From: Anaerolineae bacterium
GTDB taxonomy: Bacteria; Chloroflexota; Anaerolineae; Promineifilales; Promineifilaceae
Assembly (NCBI GenBank): GCA_020848035.1
Contig: JADLAX010000093.1
Coordinates: forward strand, 62,001 to 126,000
DNA length: 64,000 bases
Reading direction: 5' to 3'
Made by a program: the position numbers and the translations under genes. This document shows, piece after piece, positions 8,269 through 19,795 of the stretch (positions are counted from its first letter, which is position 1; each line of letters begins with the position of its first letter). The notes beneath the pieces are model-generated. The model was not told where the DNA came from and searched no databases. It saw only the letters and a list, made by a program, of their open reading frames with translations.

Positions 8269-9042
8269 ATGAATAGACAAGGTCGGCGGGTAGAAGGGAC
8301 AGGTTTTATGGGGCTGGTTGGTGCCTATTGGCGTCGGCTGCCGGAGCATTTGCGCTGGAACATTGAAGATACGTTTCAGCCGGAAAACCTCGAAGAAAGG
8401 CTCTTACCCAATGAAGAGCCACAGCTAGAAATCCGTCTTGCCTGGTACCGCGATATTGTGGGTCGGTTAATATTCGATCATTTCAGAAAGATTCTGGGCG
8501 CGACGCTGGTGATTGTGGTCATTCTCCTGATTGTGATGGTCGCAACGGCCGCTTTTAACTGGTACTTTGCATTTACCCCATTTGTGCTGCTTCTGGCGCT
8601 GGCTGGTTATGCCGTAAAGGAACGCATTGAATACAATCAGTGGCGACTGCTCAAAACCAATGCCCGACTGATTATCTCGATTCCCCAGCCGGGCTCGCTG
8701 TTTTTAGTAGACAACATCGAGCTGAAAGGGCTGCCGCAGGTAGTAGACACAAACTGGTCAAAAAGTCCGCTGTGGCGCCTGTTTCAATTTTTCACCGGCG
8801 CACGTGACCTGTACCTCAGTTTAGCCGCTTACCGGTTCGTGGAAGGCACCGCCCGCGTGGGCGATGCGCTCATCATTCCCGACGTGATGCCCGACCAGGT
8901 GTTTGCCCTCAGGCGGTTGATTTTTTCTATACCCGGTGGTGGGCCACAGAAAGTGACCTTCGCCGGGCCACAAGAGGTCATTTTCCCGTCGCCACAAAAA
9001 GTCGTGCCTGTGCCTGAAGAATCAGACGACGACGCAGAATGA
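8269..9042 (+). CDS. Membrane protein with a bacterial PH-like (DUF304-type) domain
   Basis: A 257-residue protein with two adjacent membrane segments at about residues 77-117 (TLVIVVILLIVMVATAAF and FTPFVLLLALAGYAV). A soluble part follows, starting EYNQWRLLKTNARLIISIPQPGSLFLVDNIELKGLPQV, which resembles the beta-rich membrane-associated bPH2/DUF304 module. The C-terminus has three short repeats (GPQKVTFAG, GPQEVIFPS, SPQKVVPV) ending in an acidic tail. The function is unknown. The ATG at 8308 has a better upstream site (AAGGGACAGG) and may be the true start. Confidence 0.65.
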   Translation: MNRQGRRVEGTGFMGLVGAYWRRLPEHLRWNIEDTFQPENLEERLLPNEEPQLEIRLAWYRDIVGRLIFDHFRKILGATLVIVVILLIVMVATAAFNWYFAFTPFVLLLALAGYAVKERIEYNQWRLLKTNARLIISIPQPGSLFLVDNIELKGLPQVVDTNWSKSPLWRLFQFFTGARDLYLSLAAYRFVEGTARVGDALIIPDVMPDQVFALRRLIFSIPGGGPQKVTFAGPQEVIFPSPQKVVPVPEESDDDAE

Positions 9043-9054
9043 TCCACTACTTTT

Positions 9055-9081
9055 GACAAAAAAGACCTAGTTTTGCTAGGT
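9055..9081 (-). terminator. Intrinsic terminator of tpx
   Basis: On the minus strand ACCTAG-CAAAA-CTAGGT is followed by C and a six-T run, 7 nt beyond the tpx stop codon. The hairpin could also serve the convergent plus-strand gene ending at 9042. Confidence 0.75.
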
Positions 9082-9087
9082 TACTTC

Positions 9088-9609
9088 TTAGGGGATGAGC
9101 TGGTAAACGGCCGTTAAGGCCGCCTCGTAATCTGGATGTTGGGCAATTTCAGGCACATACTCCACATAGCAAACTGTGTCGTTTTGGTCCACAACAAAGA
9201 TGGCCCGCTGTTCCTGGCGCATCTCCACAATGTGCGTGCCGTACGCATCACCAAAATTCATATCCCGGTGGTCAGACAGCACCTGCACCCGGTCCACGCC
9301 CGCCGCAGCACACCAGCGCGTTTGCGCCGTGGGCAAATCGACGCTTACCGTGATAATGGCCACCTGTTCGCCCAAGGTAGCCGCCGCCTCATTAAAGCGG
9401 CGCGTTTGGGCATCACAAATGCCTGTGTCCAGCGAAGGCACCACCGAGATCAGGCGGATCTTGCCCGCACTGTCCTGAAGGGTCACTTTCGCTAAATCAC
9501 CGGCAAGAAGGGTAAAATTGGGTGCTGAATCGCCCACACGCAGCACATTGCCTCGCACCGTTTGCTTCTCGCCCAAAAACGTGACGTCACCATAGCGGTC
9601 TGTTGTCAT
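9088..9609 (-). CDS. tpx: Thiol peroxidase (atypical 2-Cys peroxiredoxin, Tpx)
   Basis: A 173-residue peroxiredoxin that reduces hydroperoxides using thioredoxin. The peroxidatic Cys65 lies in VVPSLDTGICDAQTRRFN, the Tpx form of the Pxxx(T/S)xxC motif. The resolving cysteine is Cys100 in TAQTRWC, at the spacing expected for Tpx. The usual DSAPNFTLL start of the thioredoxin fold is at residues 27-35. I chose the ATG at 9609 because GGAG lies just before it and the protein then matches family length (about 165-175). It is a monocistronic gene with its own terminator. Confidence 0.93.
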   Translation of the reverse strand: MTTDRYGDVTFLGEKQTVRGNVLRVGDSAPNFTLLAGDLAKVTLQDSAGKIRLISVVPSLDTGICDAQTRRFNEAAATLGEQVAIITVSVDLPTAQTRWCAAAGVDRVQVLSDHRDMNFGDAYGTHIVEMRQEQRAIFVVDQNDTVCYVEYVPEIAQHPDYEAALTAVYQLIP

Positions 9610-9684
9610 CTGCTCTCCTGCGTTTATGATGAAAGCTGCCACCCTGCCCACGAGTAAGGCACAAACTGTCCATCAGGGCGCGGC

Positions 9685-10161
9685 TCAGGTCAAAAGCGTG
9701 GTATCTCCCTCATATGGCTCCACGTCGGTGGCTTCGGGGCCTTTACGAGTCTCTTCAACATCGTACAAAATCCACTGCCCTTCCTGGATGGTTTCAGGAT
9801 CGCGCACCGTGTTGGATTTATGGAAGAAAATCTCTTCGCCGCCACCGCGCATGATAAATCCGTACCCCTTCTGGCTGTTATACCACTTCATACGGCCGAT
9901 ATACTTGCCCGTCTGCGGATCAATCTGAATGGTGTCGGGCATCTCAAATTCTTCGCCATCGCTCTCATCAATAGAGGGCGGTGGGGCGTACGATTCGCTG
10001 CTAGACCGGCGTGGTGGCGGGGGCGGCGCTTCATATTCCAGCTCAGCCAGCGAGGCAGGCTCAACCGGTAAACCTGCGTAAGCCAGCTGTCGCTGCATCT
10101 CAACCGTAAAAACAAACCGGTTGCCAAATTCGTCTGTTGCCCATTGATCTTTGTAATTCAT
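9685..10161 (-). CDS. Cold-shock-domain protein with long N-terminal extension
   Basis: A 158-residue protein whose C-terminal half (about residues 86-150) is a cold-shock domain binding single-stranded nucleic acid. RNP1 appears as KGYGFIMRG and RNP2 as EEIFFHKSN (usually VFVHFS). The N-terminal 85 residues are not part of ordinary Csp proteins. They contain a short NYKDQWATDEFGNRFVFTVEMQ-like start, a poly-Pro/Arg/Ser stretch and an acidic Asp/Glu patch, which looks disordered and may mediate protein contacts. The start at 10161 is preceded by GGAG. It lies between tpx and gyrA, both on the same strand. Confidence 0.85.
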   Translation of the reverse strand: MNYKDQWATDEFGNRFVFTVEMQRQLAYAGLPVEPASLAELEYEAPPPPPRRSSSESYAPPPSIDESDGEEFEMPDTIQIDPQTGKYIGRMKWYNSQKGYGFIMRGGGEEIFFHKSNTVRDPETIQEGQWILYDVEETRKGPEATDVEPYEGDTTLLT

Positions 10162-10250
10162 GGTGAAAATCTCCGTTGGCCTCGATTCATGCAAAAAATC
10201 AGTTTTGAGGCAAAAATCTAACTTTTTCAGGCATAATTATAGACTAAATT

Positions 10251-12773
<2,523 letters not shown>

Positions 12774-12791
12774 GTCGTTACCGCTTAATTT

Positions 12792-12853
12792 AGACCTGTC
12801 AGGTTTCTAAGTAACCTTGCTTGGAGCAGTTGGCTCCAAAACCTGACAGGTCT
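12792..12853. repeat. Nested inverted repeat (AGACCTGTCAGGTTT)
   Basis: Outer arms AGACCTGTCAGGTTT at 12792-12806 and its perfect complement at 12839-12853 enclose a second hairpin (TTGGAGC ... GCTCCAA, 12821-12839). The element lies upstream of gyrA and downstream of the Rieske gene. It looks like a mobile or repeated intergenic palindrome rather than a simple operator. Confidence 0.65.
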
Positions 12854-12928
12854 GGAAGAATCATTTTTGAAATATTTGTTCTAATTTCTCGAAGGGTAAA
12901 TATAGGCAATTTGCCCCGTACTGTCAAA

Positions 12929-12953
12929 CAAAAAGAGCGCTGTTTCAGCGCCC
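12929..12953 (-). terminator. Intrinsic terminator after the Rieske gene
   Basis: On the minus strand GGCGCTG-AAA-CAGCGCTC is followed by five T. It lies about 30 nt beyond the Rieske stop and would end the sufU-hicAB-Rieske transcript. Confidence 0.7.
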
Positions 12954-12984
12954 CTTGTGCCCATTCCATTGTATAACAAACGGT

Positions 12985-13302
12985 CTACTCGTCGAGGTTT
13001 TCGATAAAAACATCCCCATTTTCTACTTTTACGCGGTAGGTGGGGATGGGTGCTGTAGCCGGTAAGGCCAACACCGCGCCAGTGCGCACATCAAAGCAGG
13101 CACCATGACGCGGGCACTGAATCGAAAAACCTTCCACCGGCCCATCGCCCAGCGGCCCATCATCGTGCGAGCACAAATCGGCGATGCAGTAAAATTCGCC
13201 ATCCACGTTTAAGACAATGACCGTTTCGTAGTCAAAATCGTGCCAGATTCTTTCGCCCGGGGGAATGTCCTCCACCCGACCTACTCTTACAAATTCAGAC
13301 AA
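12985..13302 (-). CDS. Rieske-type [2Fe-2S] ferredoxin
   Basis: A 105-residue soluble Rieske protein, without membrane segments. Cluster ligands are Cys44 and His46 (ADLCSHDDG) and Cys63 and His66 (QCPRHGACFD). Such small Rieske ferredoxins pass electrons to oxygenases or reductases and often sit beside SUF genes. The apparent start is TTG at 13302, supported by GAGGAA at the right distance, and the site overlaps the end of hicB, so the gene is probably co-transcribed with the toxin-antitoxin pair. No internal ATG would preserve the fold. Confidence 0.9.
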   Translation of the reverse strand: MSEFVRVGRVEDIPPGERIWHDFDYETVIVLNVDGEFYCIADLCSHDDGPLGDGPVEGFSIQCPRHGACFDVRTGAVLALPATAPIPTYRVKVENGDVFIENLDE

Positions 13303-13317
13303 TTTATCAACTTCCTC

Positions 13318-13722
13318 TTATTGATTGTGCATGGCCAGATATTCTATCGTTGCCTGCGCAATTAATCCCGACCGTGTTTCACCACGTTCCGCCGCAAATT
13401 GATCCATCAAATACAAAAGGCGCTCTGGAATGGTGACATTAACCCGTTTTGAACGACCAGATAACTTGGAAATATCTACACTTACAATAGCCCAAATTCC
13501 GCTAGCAAAGTCCGGTTCATCTTTGTAAAACTCAATTGTTTTTGGTGTTGGGATAGGTTCAGAGTCTAGCAGCATTCCTTCCACATGAGCTTCGATAGCT
13601 TCAACAACGGCCGTTAGCGCCTGATCAACCGTCTCTCCAGCAGAAAAACACCCCGGTAAATCTGGAACACTAACCCCATAGTCACTTTCTGGGTCTTTGT
13701 GAATTACAACCGGAAATCGCAT
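13318..13722 (-). CDS. hicB: HicB-family antitoxin
   Basis: A 134-residue antitoxin. The N-terminal partially degraded RNase-H-like HicB fold is seen as MRFPVVIHKDPESDYGVSVPDLPGCFSAGETVDQAL. The C-terminal part (KRVNVTIPERLLYLMDQFA) is a ribbon-helix-helix DNA-binding domain that should let it repress its own promoter. It starts 3 nt after hicA, with GAGGTGA ahead of the ATG. It neutralises HicA by direct binding. Confidence 0.9.
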   Translation of the reverse strand: MRFPVVIHKDPESDYGVSVPDLPGCFSAGETVDQALTAVVEAIEAHVEGMLLDSEPIPTPKTIEFYKDEPDFASGIWAIVSVDISKLSGRSKRVNVTIPERLLYLMDQFAAERGETRSGLIAQATIEYLAMHNQ

Positions 13723-13725
13723 GAA

Positions 13726-13920
13726 TCACCTCGGTGGCCATTCCCATCCAGCTTGACGAAAAATGCTGCGCAGCGTGCCCCTAGGTAAATCACGCTTTGG
13801 ATGTGGTACAGTTACTCGTCCTGCTTTTTCTGGGTGTTTAAATTGATAGTGACTGCCCTTGATATGAATCAGAATCCATCCATCTTCATACAGTCGGTTA
13901 ATGACATCTCGGCTCTTCAT
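13726..13920 (-). CDS. hicA: HicA-family mRNA interferase toxin
   Basis: A 64-residue double-stranded-RNA-binding-fold toxin that cleaves mRNA independently of ribosomes. The catalytic histidine is His24 in KGSHYQFKHP, and the C-terminus PHPKRDLPRGTLRSIFRQAG is typical. The order toxin then antitoxin is the usual one for hicAB. The pair lies inside the Fe-S assembly region between sufU and the Rieske gene, on the same strand. Confidence 0.92.
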   Translation of the reverse strand: MKSRDVINRLYEDGWILIHIKGSHYQFKHPEKAGRVTVPHPKRDLPRGTLRSIFRQAGWEWPPR

Positions 13921-13957
13921 GACAGTTTAATACACACTATACACACTGTCAATGCGA
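13921..13957 (-). promoter_or_regulatory. Putative hicAB promoter/operator
   Basis: Directly upstream of hicA lie TTGACA, two direct repeats GTGTGTAT(A/T), and a GACAGT...ACTGTC dyad spanning 13921-13950. The ribbon-helix-helix domain of HicB would be expected to bind such a site. The exact -10 is uncertain (TATAGT or TAAACT). Confidence 0.5.
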
Positions 13958-14365
13958 TTGATCGTCGGTGGCGTGACGCATCGCGTCCGGGTCGGGCATA
14001 CCGTAAGCCCCAGCTTTGAGGACCTTAAGCGACAGCAGGGCGCACTTGACGCGGGCCATGCTGAGCTTGACGCCAATGAGCTCCAGCAGCTCGTCTTTGT
14101 CGAAGTTGCGCACGTCTTCCAGGGCCATCCCTTTGATTTCTTCGGTGAGCAGGGAAGCGGCCGCCTGGCTGATGGCACAGCCGTCGCCGCTCCAGGCTAC
14201 CTCGGCGACGCGGTTCTGGTCGTCCAACTTCACATCAATGCGGATCACATCGCCACACAGAGGGTTGTCTTCTTCGTACGACCAATCGGCCGTTTCTAAC
14301 TGACCATAGTTAAGCGGATGCTCGTACAGGTCAATGATTTGTTCGCGATAAATCGAATCGTCCAT
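13949..14365 (-). CDS. sufU: SufU/IscU-type Fe-S assembly scaffold or sulfur acceptor
   Basis: A 138-residue protein of the SufU/IscU fold. Conserved metal/sulfur residues are Cys37 and Asp39 (NPLCGD), Cys63 (GDGCAIS) and Cys108 (ARVKCALLSLK). The ARVKC context is SufU-like, and sufS is directly upstream, as in SufS-SufU pairs. However, the insertion of about 18 residues that normally distinguishes SufU between its second and third cysteines is absent, giving IscU-like spacing (63 to 108). It starts at 14365 after AGGA, 16 nt downstream of sufS. The role is to take sulfur from SufS and relay it to SufBCD. Confidence 0.88.
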   Translation of the reverse strand: MDDSIYREQIIDLYEHPLNYGQLETADWSYEEDNPLCGDVIRIDVKLDDQNRVAEVAWSGDGCAISQAAASLLTEEIKGMALEDVRNFDKDELLELIGVKLSMARVKCALLSLKVLKAGAYGMPDPDAMRHATDDQSH

Positions 14366-14381
14366 CGTTATTCCTCTCAAG

Positions 14382-15608
<1,227 letters not shown>

Positions 15609-15681
15609 AGGGGGATTGTAATGCGGAAATAGTGATGTGCAACTGCCGATCGTCACACCATAAAAAACATTTCGTAACTCG

Positions 15682-15770
15682 GCAATTGAGTAATTGAGTA
15701 ATTCAGGTAGGTAATCAATTACCCAATTGCCCAATTGCCCAATTGCCCAATTACTCAATTACCCAATTAC
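15682..15770. repeat. AT-rich tandem and inverted octamer repeats
   Basis: Units such as AATTGAGT and AATTGCCC/AATTACCC are repeated in tandem, the left half GTAATTGAGTAATT being roughly complementary to the right half ACTCAATTAC. It shares its words with the hairpin at 122-175. Located between the sulfurtransferase and sufS. Confidence 0.7.
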
Positions 15771-15810
15771 AAATCAATCACGTAACCGATCACCGATTAC
15801 CCACAACCGT

Positions 15811-16680
15811 TTACCGGTTCTTCGACGGATTCTCAATCGGCACGCCCACCAGGTTGCCCCATTCGGTCCAGGAGCCATCGTAGTTACGCACGTTGGGGTA
15901 ACCCAGCAGGTAAGTCAGCACAAACCAGGTGTGCGAACTGCGCTCGCCGATGCGGCAGTAGGCCACCACGCTGTTGTCGGGGGAGAGGCCCTGCTCTTTT
16001 TCGTAGATGCCGCGCAGATCTTCGGCCGTTTTAAACGTCCCATCTTCCGCTACCGCCCGGCTCCACGGCACGTTTTTGGCGCCACGAATGTGCCCACCGC
16101 GCAGCGCACCCTCCTGAGGCGAGCCCGGCATGTGCAGCAGTTCACCGCTGTACTCTTGCGGGCTGCGCACATCAACCAACGGCTGATTGGCCTGCACGTG
16201 GGCCAGCACCTGGTCGCGGAAGGCGCGAATCTTGTAGTCGGCACGGGCGGCCGGTTTGTAGTTGGTTTTGGCAAAAGAGGGCTTCTCTTTGGTCAGCTCA
16301 CGCCCTTCATCGACCCACTTTTTACGGCCGCCGTCCATGACCCGACAGTCGGCATGACCAAACAGCTTAAAGACCCAAAAGGCGTAGGTGGCCCACCAGT
16401 TGTTTTTGTCACCATAAAAAATCACGGTGGTGTCGTTGGCGATGCCGTTGCGCGACAGCAGCTCGGCAAAAGCGGCTTCATCCAGATAATCACGTCGGAT
16501 GGCGTCATTCAGGTCAGCCACCCAGTCAATATGCACCGCATTTTGGATGTGGCCGGTGCTGTAAAGCAGCACATCTTCGTTGGATTCTACCAGCCGGACC
16601 TTGCCGGTTTTATCCAGATTGTCGGCCACCCACTCGGTGGTGACCAGCACGTCGCCATGAACATATCCTTTGTCGTTCAT
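15811..16680 (-). CDS. Thiosulfate sulfurtransferase (two-domain rhodanese)
   Basis: A 289-residue tandem rhodanese. The N-terminal domain is inactive (VIFYGDKNNWWA in place of a cysteine loop). The C-terminal domain has the catalytic loop CRIGERS with Cys242, the variant typical of actinobacterial CysA-type thiosulfate sulfurtransferases. Substrate-binding Arg residues and the DGG(R)KKW motif are seen. The start at 16680 follows AGGAG. It sits between sufD and sufS on the same strand, suggesting that it supplies or handles sulfane sulfur for Fe-S assembly. A terminator/alternative-hairpin element lies in its leader. Confidence 0.93.
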   Translation of the reverse strand: MNDKGYVHGDVLVTTEWVADNLDKTGKVRLVESNEDVLLYSTGHIQNAVHIDWVADLNDAIRRDYLDEAAFAELLSRNGIANDTTVIFYGDKNNWWATYAFWVFKLFGHADCRVMDGGRKKWVDEGRELTKEKPSFAKTNYKPAARADYKIRAFRDQVLAHVQANQPLVDVRSPQEYSGELLHMPGSPQEGALRGGHIRGAKNVPWSRAVAEDGTFKTAEDLRGIYEKEQGLSPDNSVVAYCRIGERSSHTWFVLTYLLGYPNVRNYDGSWTEWGNLVGVPIENPSKNR

Positions 16681-16796
16681 TCGTTTAACTCCTGTTTCTT
16701 TTCTGATGGAAAAACCCTTCAACAGCCCTCAAGGGGGGGGCATCCCTGGTCGTGGAGCTGTAGTAGGCAAAATAAATGTAAAAATTCAAACAAAAA

Positions 16797-16898
16797 ACGG
16801 TGGCTGTGCCATCCGACCTGAATTTAGGCGAGAGGCACAGCCACCGTTTGCTACATGTTTCCCCTTGAGCAGTCGGCAGCGTCAGGCCTCTCGCCTAA
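16797..16898 (-). promoter_or_regulatory. Attenuator-like leader: two mutually exclusive hairpins ahead of the sulfurtransferase gene
   Basis: Read on the minus strand, segment A (TTAGGCGAGAGGC, 16898-16886) can pair perfectly with segment B (16836-16824). Segment B overlaps the end of segment C (ACGGTGGCTGTGCC, 16847-16834), which pairs perfectly with segment D (16810-16797) followed by a T-run. A:B would therefore prevent C:D, the terminator. The gene starts about 115 nt downstream. No known riboswitch core is recognisable. It may alternatively be just the sufD terminator built from repeats. Confidence 0.6.
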
Positions 16899-16971
16899 GA
16901 CACAAGCAACGACACTCGGGGGTCAAAACATGGGAATGATACATGTCTGTCAGGTACCTGTTGGATTGATT

Positions 16972-18267
16972 TTAGCCAATCTTTTCCACGATGCGGTCAA
17001 AGATGCGGTTGCGAATCCCTTCAAACGGGATGCGGCGCATGAGTGGATCGAAGAAGCCCTGGACGGACATTTCAACAGCGATTTTCCGCGGAATCCCACG
17101 ACTCATCAGGTAGAAAATCTCGTCCGGGTCTAGCTGGCCAATCGCCGAAGCATGGGTACAGGCCACATCGTCGGCTTCAATTTCCAGGCCGGGAATTGAG
17201 TCGGCGCGAGCCGTTTTGTCCAACATCAGGTTGCGGTTGGCCTGGAAGCCGTCAATTTTCTGCGAGCCGGGCAGCGCTTTGATCATGCCCTGCCAGACGG
17301 TGCGGGACTGCTCGCGCAGCGCACCCTTGTAGAGCAGGTCACTAACGGTGTCGCCCGCGTTGTGGTTTTGCTGCGTGTCCAGGTCCAGATGTTGACGGCC
17401 GTTTGTAAAGAAGATCCCCGACATACGACCCCACGCCCCAGGCCGGTCCAGCTCCAGCGTCTGAAACGCTTTGGTCAGGCGGGTGCCCATCATGCTCGTC
17501 ACCCAGTCCAGCTTGCCGTCGCGGCCCACGCGGCCCCGCTCGTGGTTGAACTGCCACATGTTCTGGCCAAAATCCTGCAAGCCCGCGTAGATCAGGTTGG
17601 CATTGTCGCCCACCAGCAGCTCGATGACACCGTTGTGCAGGCCAGCGGCTTCGCTGTTGGCCGAAGCATATTCATCCATGAAAATAGCTTCGGACCCTTC
17701 GTCCAGCACCACCAGGGTGTGGGTGAAGGTTTTGCCATTTACCGACCAGAGCACGCTGTGCAGCGGGGCGGCGGCTTTGACGTTTTTGGGCACGTAGAGG
17801 AAGGTGCCGCCGCGCCAGAAAGCGCCATGCATCGCGGCAAACTTGCCTTCGGTTACCGGCACGCCTTCGGTCATGAAATATTTTTGCACCAGGTCGGGGT
17901 ATTGGGCAACGGCCGTATGCATATCGCAAAAGATGACGCCCTGAGCCTGCAATGCGTCGCTCAGCTCATACTGGCGCGTCACGCCATCAATTTGCAACAG
18001 GCTGCCACCCACCTCTTCACCGGTCAATTCTTTGCCCAAAAAGTCCGGGATTTCCCAGCTGGTGGCCGCATCGCCATTCACCGACGGGCCAATCTCGTCT
18101 GGTCTGAAACGGCGAATGTTGGTGCGCCGCCATGCCTCGTCCGTGGTAGTGGGCATGGGTGTATTTTCGTAAATCTCAAACGCCTTCAGGCGAAACTGGA
18201 GCATCCAGTCCGGCTCATTCAGCGTGGCGGATAATTGTTTAACTGCGTCTTGTGTAAATGCTGTCAT
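16972..18267 (-). CDS. sufD: Fe-S assembly scaffold subunit SufD
   Basis: A 431-residue SufD, the SufB paralog of the SufBC2D scaffold. The C-terminal half has the beta-helix core and family endings (ARADSIPGLEIEADDVACTHASAIGQLDPDEIFYLMSRG in outline, about residues 345-385). The conserved His in CTHASAIG is near residue 366. The N-terminal helical part (WMLQFRLKAFEIYENTPMP) resembles the start of SufB. It lies 81 nt downstream of sufB, separated by a perfect hairpin, and no strong ribosome site is visible. Confidence 0.93.
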   Translation of the reverse strand: MTAFTQDAVKQLSATLNEPDWMLQFRLKAFEIYENTPMPTTTDEAWRRTNIRRFRPDEIGPSVNGDAATSWEIPDFLGKELTGEEVGGSLLQIDGVTRQYELSDALQAQGVIFCDMHTAVAQYPDLVQKYFMTEGVPVTEGKFAAMHGAFWRGGTFLYVPKNVKAAAPLHSVLWSVNGKTFTHTLVVLDEGSEAIFMDEYASANSEAAGLHNGVIELLVGDNANLIYAGLQDFGQNMWQFNHERGRVGRDGKLDWVTSMMGTRLTKAFQTLELDRPGAWGRMSGIFFTNGRQHLDLDTQQNHNAGDTVSDLLYKGALREQSRTVWQGMIKALPGSQKIDGFQANRNLMLDKTARADSIPGLEIEADDVACTHASAIGQLDPDEIFYLMSRGIPRKIAVEMSVQGFFDPLMRRIPFEGIRNRIFDRIVEKIG

Positions 18268-18297
18268 GACTTTTTTAGTGGTTAATGGTTAATTGTG

Positions 18298-18339
18298 AAT
18301 GGTAAATGGTTAAAAATTAAGCGTTAACCATTTACCATT
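18298..18339 (-). repeat. Hairpin between sufB and sufD
   Basis: Perfect 16-nt arms AATGGTAAATGGTTAA (18298-18313) and complement (18324-18339) lie within a stretch of further TTAACCAT repeats. It could limit sufB read-through into sufD or stabilise the sufCB message. Confidence 0.7.
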
Positions 18340-18348
18340 AACCATTCA

Positions 18349-19794
18349 TTACCCAATCGATCCTTCCATTTGCAGCTGAATCAGGCGATTCATCTCAATG
18401 GCGTATTCCATCGGCAGTTCTTTTACCAGCGGCTCGATAAAGCCATTCACAATCATCGAGGTTGCGGTTTCCTCATCGATGCCACGGCTCATCAGGTAGA
18501 AGAGCTGTTCCTCGCCCACCTTGCTCACCGACGCTTCGTGGCCGATGTTCACATCTTCCTCTTCGATCTCGATGTACGGGTAGGTGTCGGAGCGGCTGCT
18601 TTCGTCCAGCAGCAGGGCATCACACACCACGTTGGATTTGCAGTGGAAAGCGCCCTTGTTCACCTTGAGAAGCCCGCGGTAAGAAGCCCGGCCGCCGCCC
18701 TTGCTGATCGATTTGGAAATGATGCGGCTGGTGGTATTGGAAGCGGCATGAACCACTTTACCACCGGCATCCTGGTGCTGGCCTTTACCGGCAAAAGCGA
18801 TGGAGAGGATTTCGCCATGAGCGCCTTCACCCGTCATGTAAACGGCCGGATATTTCATGGTCACTTTGGAACCCAGGTTGCCATCGACCCACTCCATCGT
18901 CGCTTTTTCTTCGGCGATGGCGCGTTTAGTCACCAGGTTGTAGACGTTGTTGGACCAGTTCTGGATGGTGGTGTAGCGGCAGCGCCCACCCTTCTTCACA
19001 ATAATTTCCACTACGGCCGAGTGCAGCGAATCTTCGGAGTAGATGGGCGCGGTACAGCCTTCAACGTAGTGCACGTAGGCACCTTCATCAATGATGATGA
19101 GGGTACGCTCGAACTGGCCGACGTTTTTGGCATTGATGCGGAAGTAAGCCTGGAGCGGCATTTCCACATGAACCCCCGGGGGTACGTAAATGAAGGAGCC
19201 GCCGGACCATACGGCCGTATTCAGCGCCGCAAACTTGTTGTCATTGTACGGAATAATCGTCGCGAAATATTCCTTCACCAGGTCAGGATATTGGGCCAGG
19301 CCGTCATCCATGCCCAGGAAAATGACGCCCTTCTCTTCCAACTCTTTTTTGATGTTGTGGTACACCACCTCAGATTCGTACTGCGCCGCCACACCGGAGA
19401 GGAACTTCTGCTCTGCTTCCGGGATGCCCAACTTGTTGAAGGTGTCTTTGATGTAGCTGGGCACATCTTCCCAGGTGTCACCCTGGCGATCGGATGGTTT
19501 AATGTAGTAATAAATGTCTTCAAAGTTAATGCCGCTGAGGTCAGCACCCCAATCCGGCATGGGACGGCTGAGGAAATGGGCGTAAGCCTTCAGGCGGATG
19601 TCCAGCATCCATTCTGGCTCACCTTTACGGGCCGACATCGCCCGAATGACCTCTTCATTCAGCCCTTTTTCAGCCTTAAAAACGTAATCTTCCGCGTCGG
19701 CAAAGCCGTACTTGGTGGCATAGTCTTGATTCACCAGGCCAACAATTTCTTCTTCAGTCAGTTCAGGTTGAACATCAATTAGATTTTCGGCCAT
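18349..19794 (-). CDS. sufB: Fe-S assembly scaffold subunit SufB
   Basis: A 481-residue SufB, the catalytic scaffold subunit on which clusters are built from SufS/SufU sulfur. Family features include WMLDIRLKAYAHFLSRPMPDWG near the N-terminus, the repeated beta-helix region, VEGCTAPIYSEDSLHSAVVE (the conserved Cys), and the C-terminus IGHEASVSKVGEEQLFYLMSRG. Length matches (about 470-495). The gene begins 1 nt after the sufC stop codon, indicating tight coupling. Confidence 0.96.
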   Translation of the reverse strand: MAENLIDVQPELTEEEIVGLVNQDYATKYGFADAEDYVFKAEKGLNEEVIRAMSARKGEPEWMLDIRLKAYAHFLSRPMPDWGADLSGINFEDIYYYIKPSDRQGDTWEDVPSYIKDTFNKLGIPEAEQKFLSGVAAQYESEVVYHNIKKELEEKGVIFLGMDDGLAQYPDLVKEYFATIIPYNDNKFAALNTAVWSGGSFIYVPPGVHVEMPLQAYFRINAKNVGQFERTLIIIDEGAYVHYVEGCTAPIYSEDSLHSAVVEIIVKKGGRCRYTTIQNWSNNVYNLVTKRAIAEEKATMEWVDGNLGSKVTMKYPAVYMTGEGAHGEILSIAFAGKGQHQDAGGKVVHAASNTTSRIISKSISKGGGRASYRGLLKVNKGAFHCKSNVVCDALLLDESSRSDTYPYIEIEEEDVNIGHEASVSKVGEEQLFYLMSRGIDEETATSMIVNGFIEPLVKELPMEYAIEMNRLIQLQMEGSIG

Positions 19795-19795
19795 G

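Noticed and set aside
15682..15770. Possible CRISPR-like or minisatellite array
   Set aside because: The repeated units are only 7-8 bp with no constant spacers and form an inverted repeat overall, so it is neither CRISPR nor a real minisatellite.
16824..16898. Possible SAM-I or cobalamin riboswitch
   Set aside because: A GAGAGG segment recalls SAM-I, but the GA-rich kink-turn, the pseudoknot and the conserved core are missing, as is the B12 box.
18370..19782. A 470-codon open frame on the plus strand opposite sufB
   Set aside because: It mirrors the whole of sufB, lacks a ribosome site and has a composition (His, Phe, Val-rich) typical of antisense translation.
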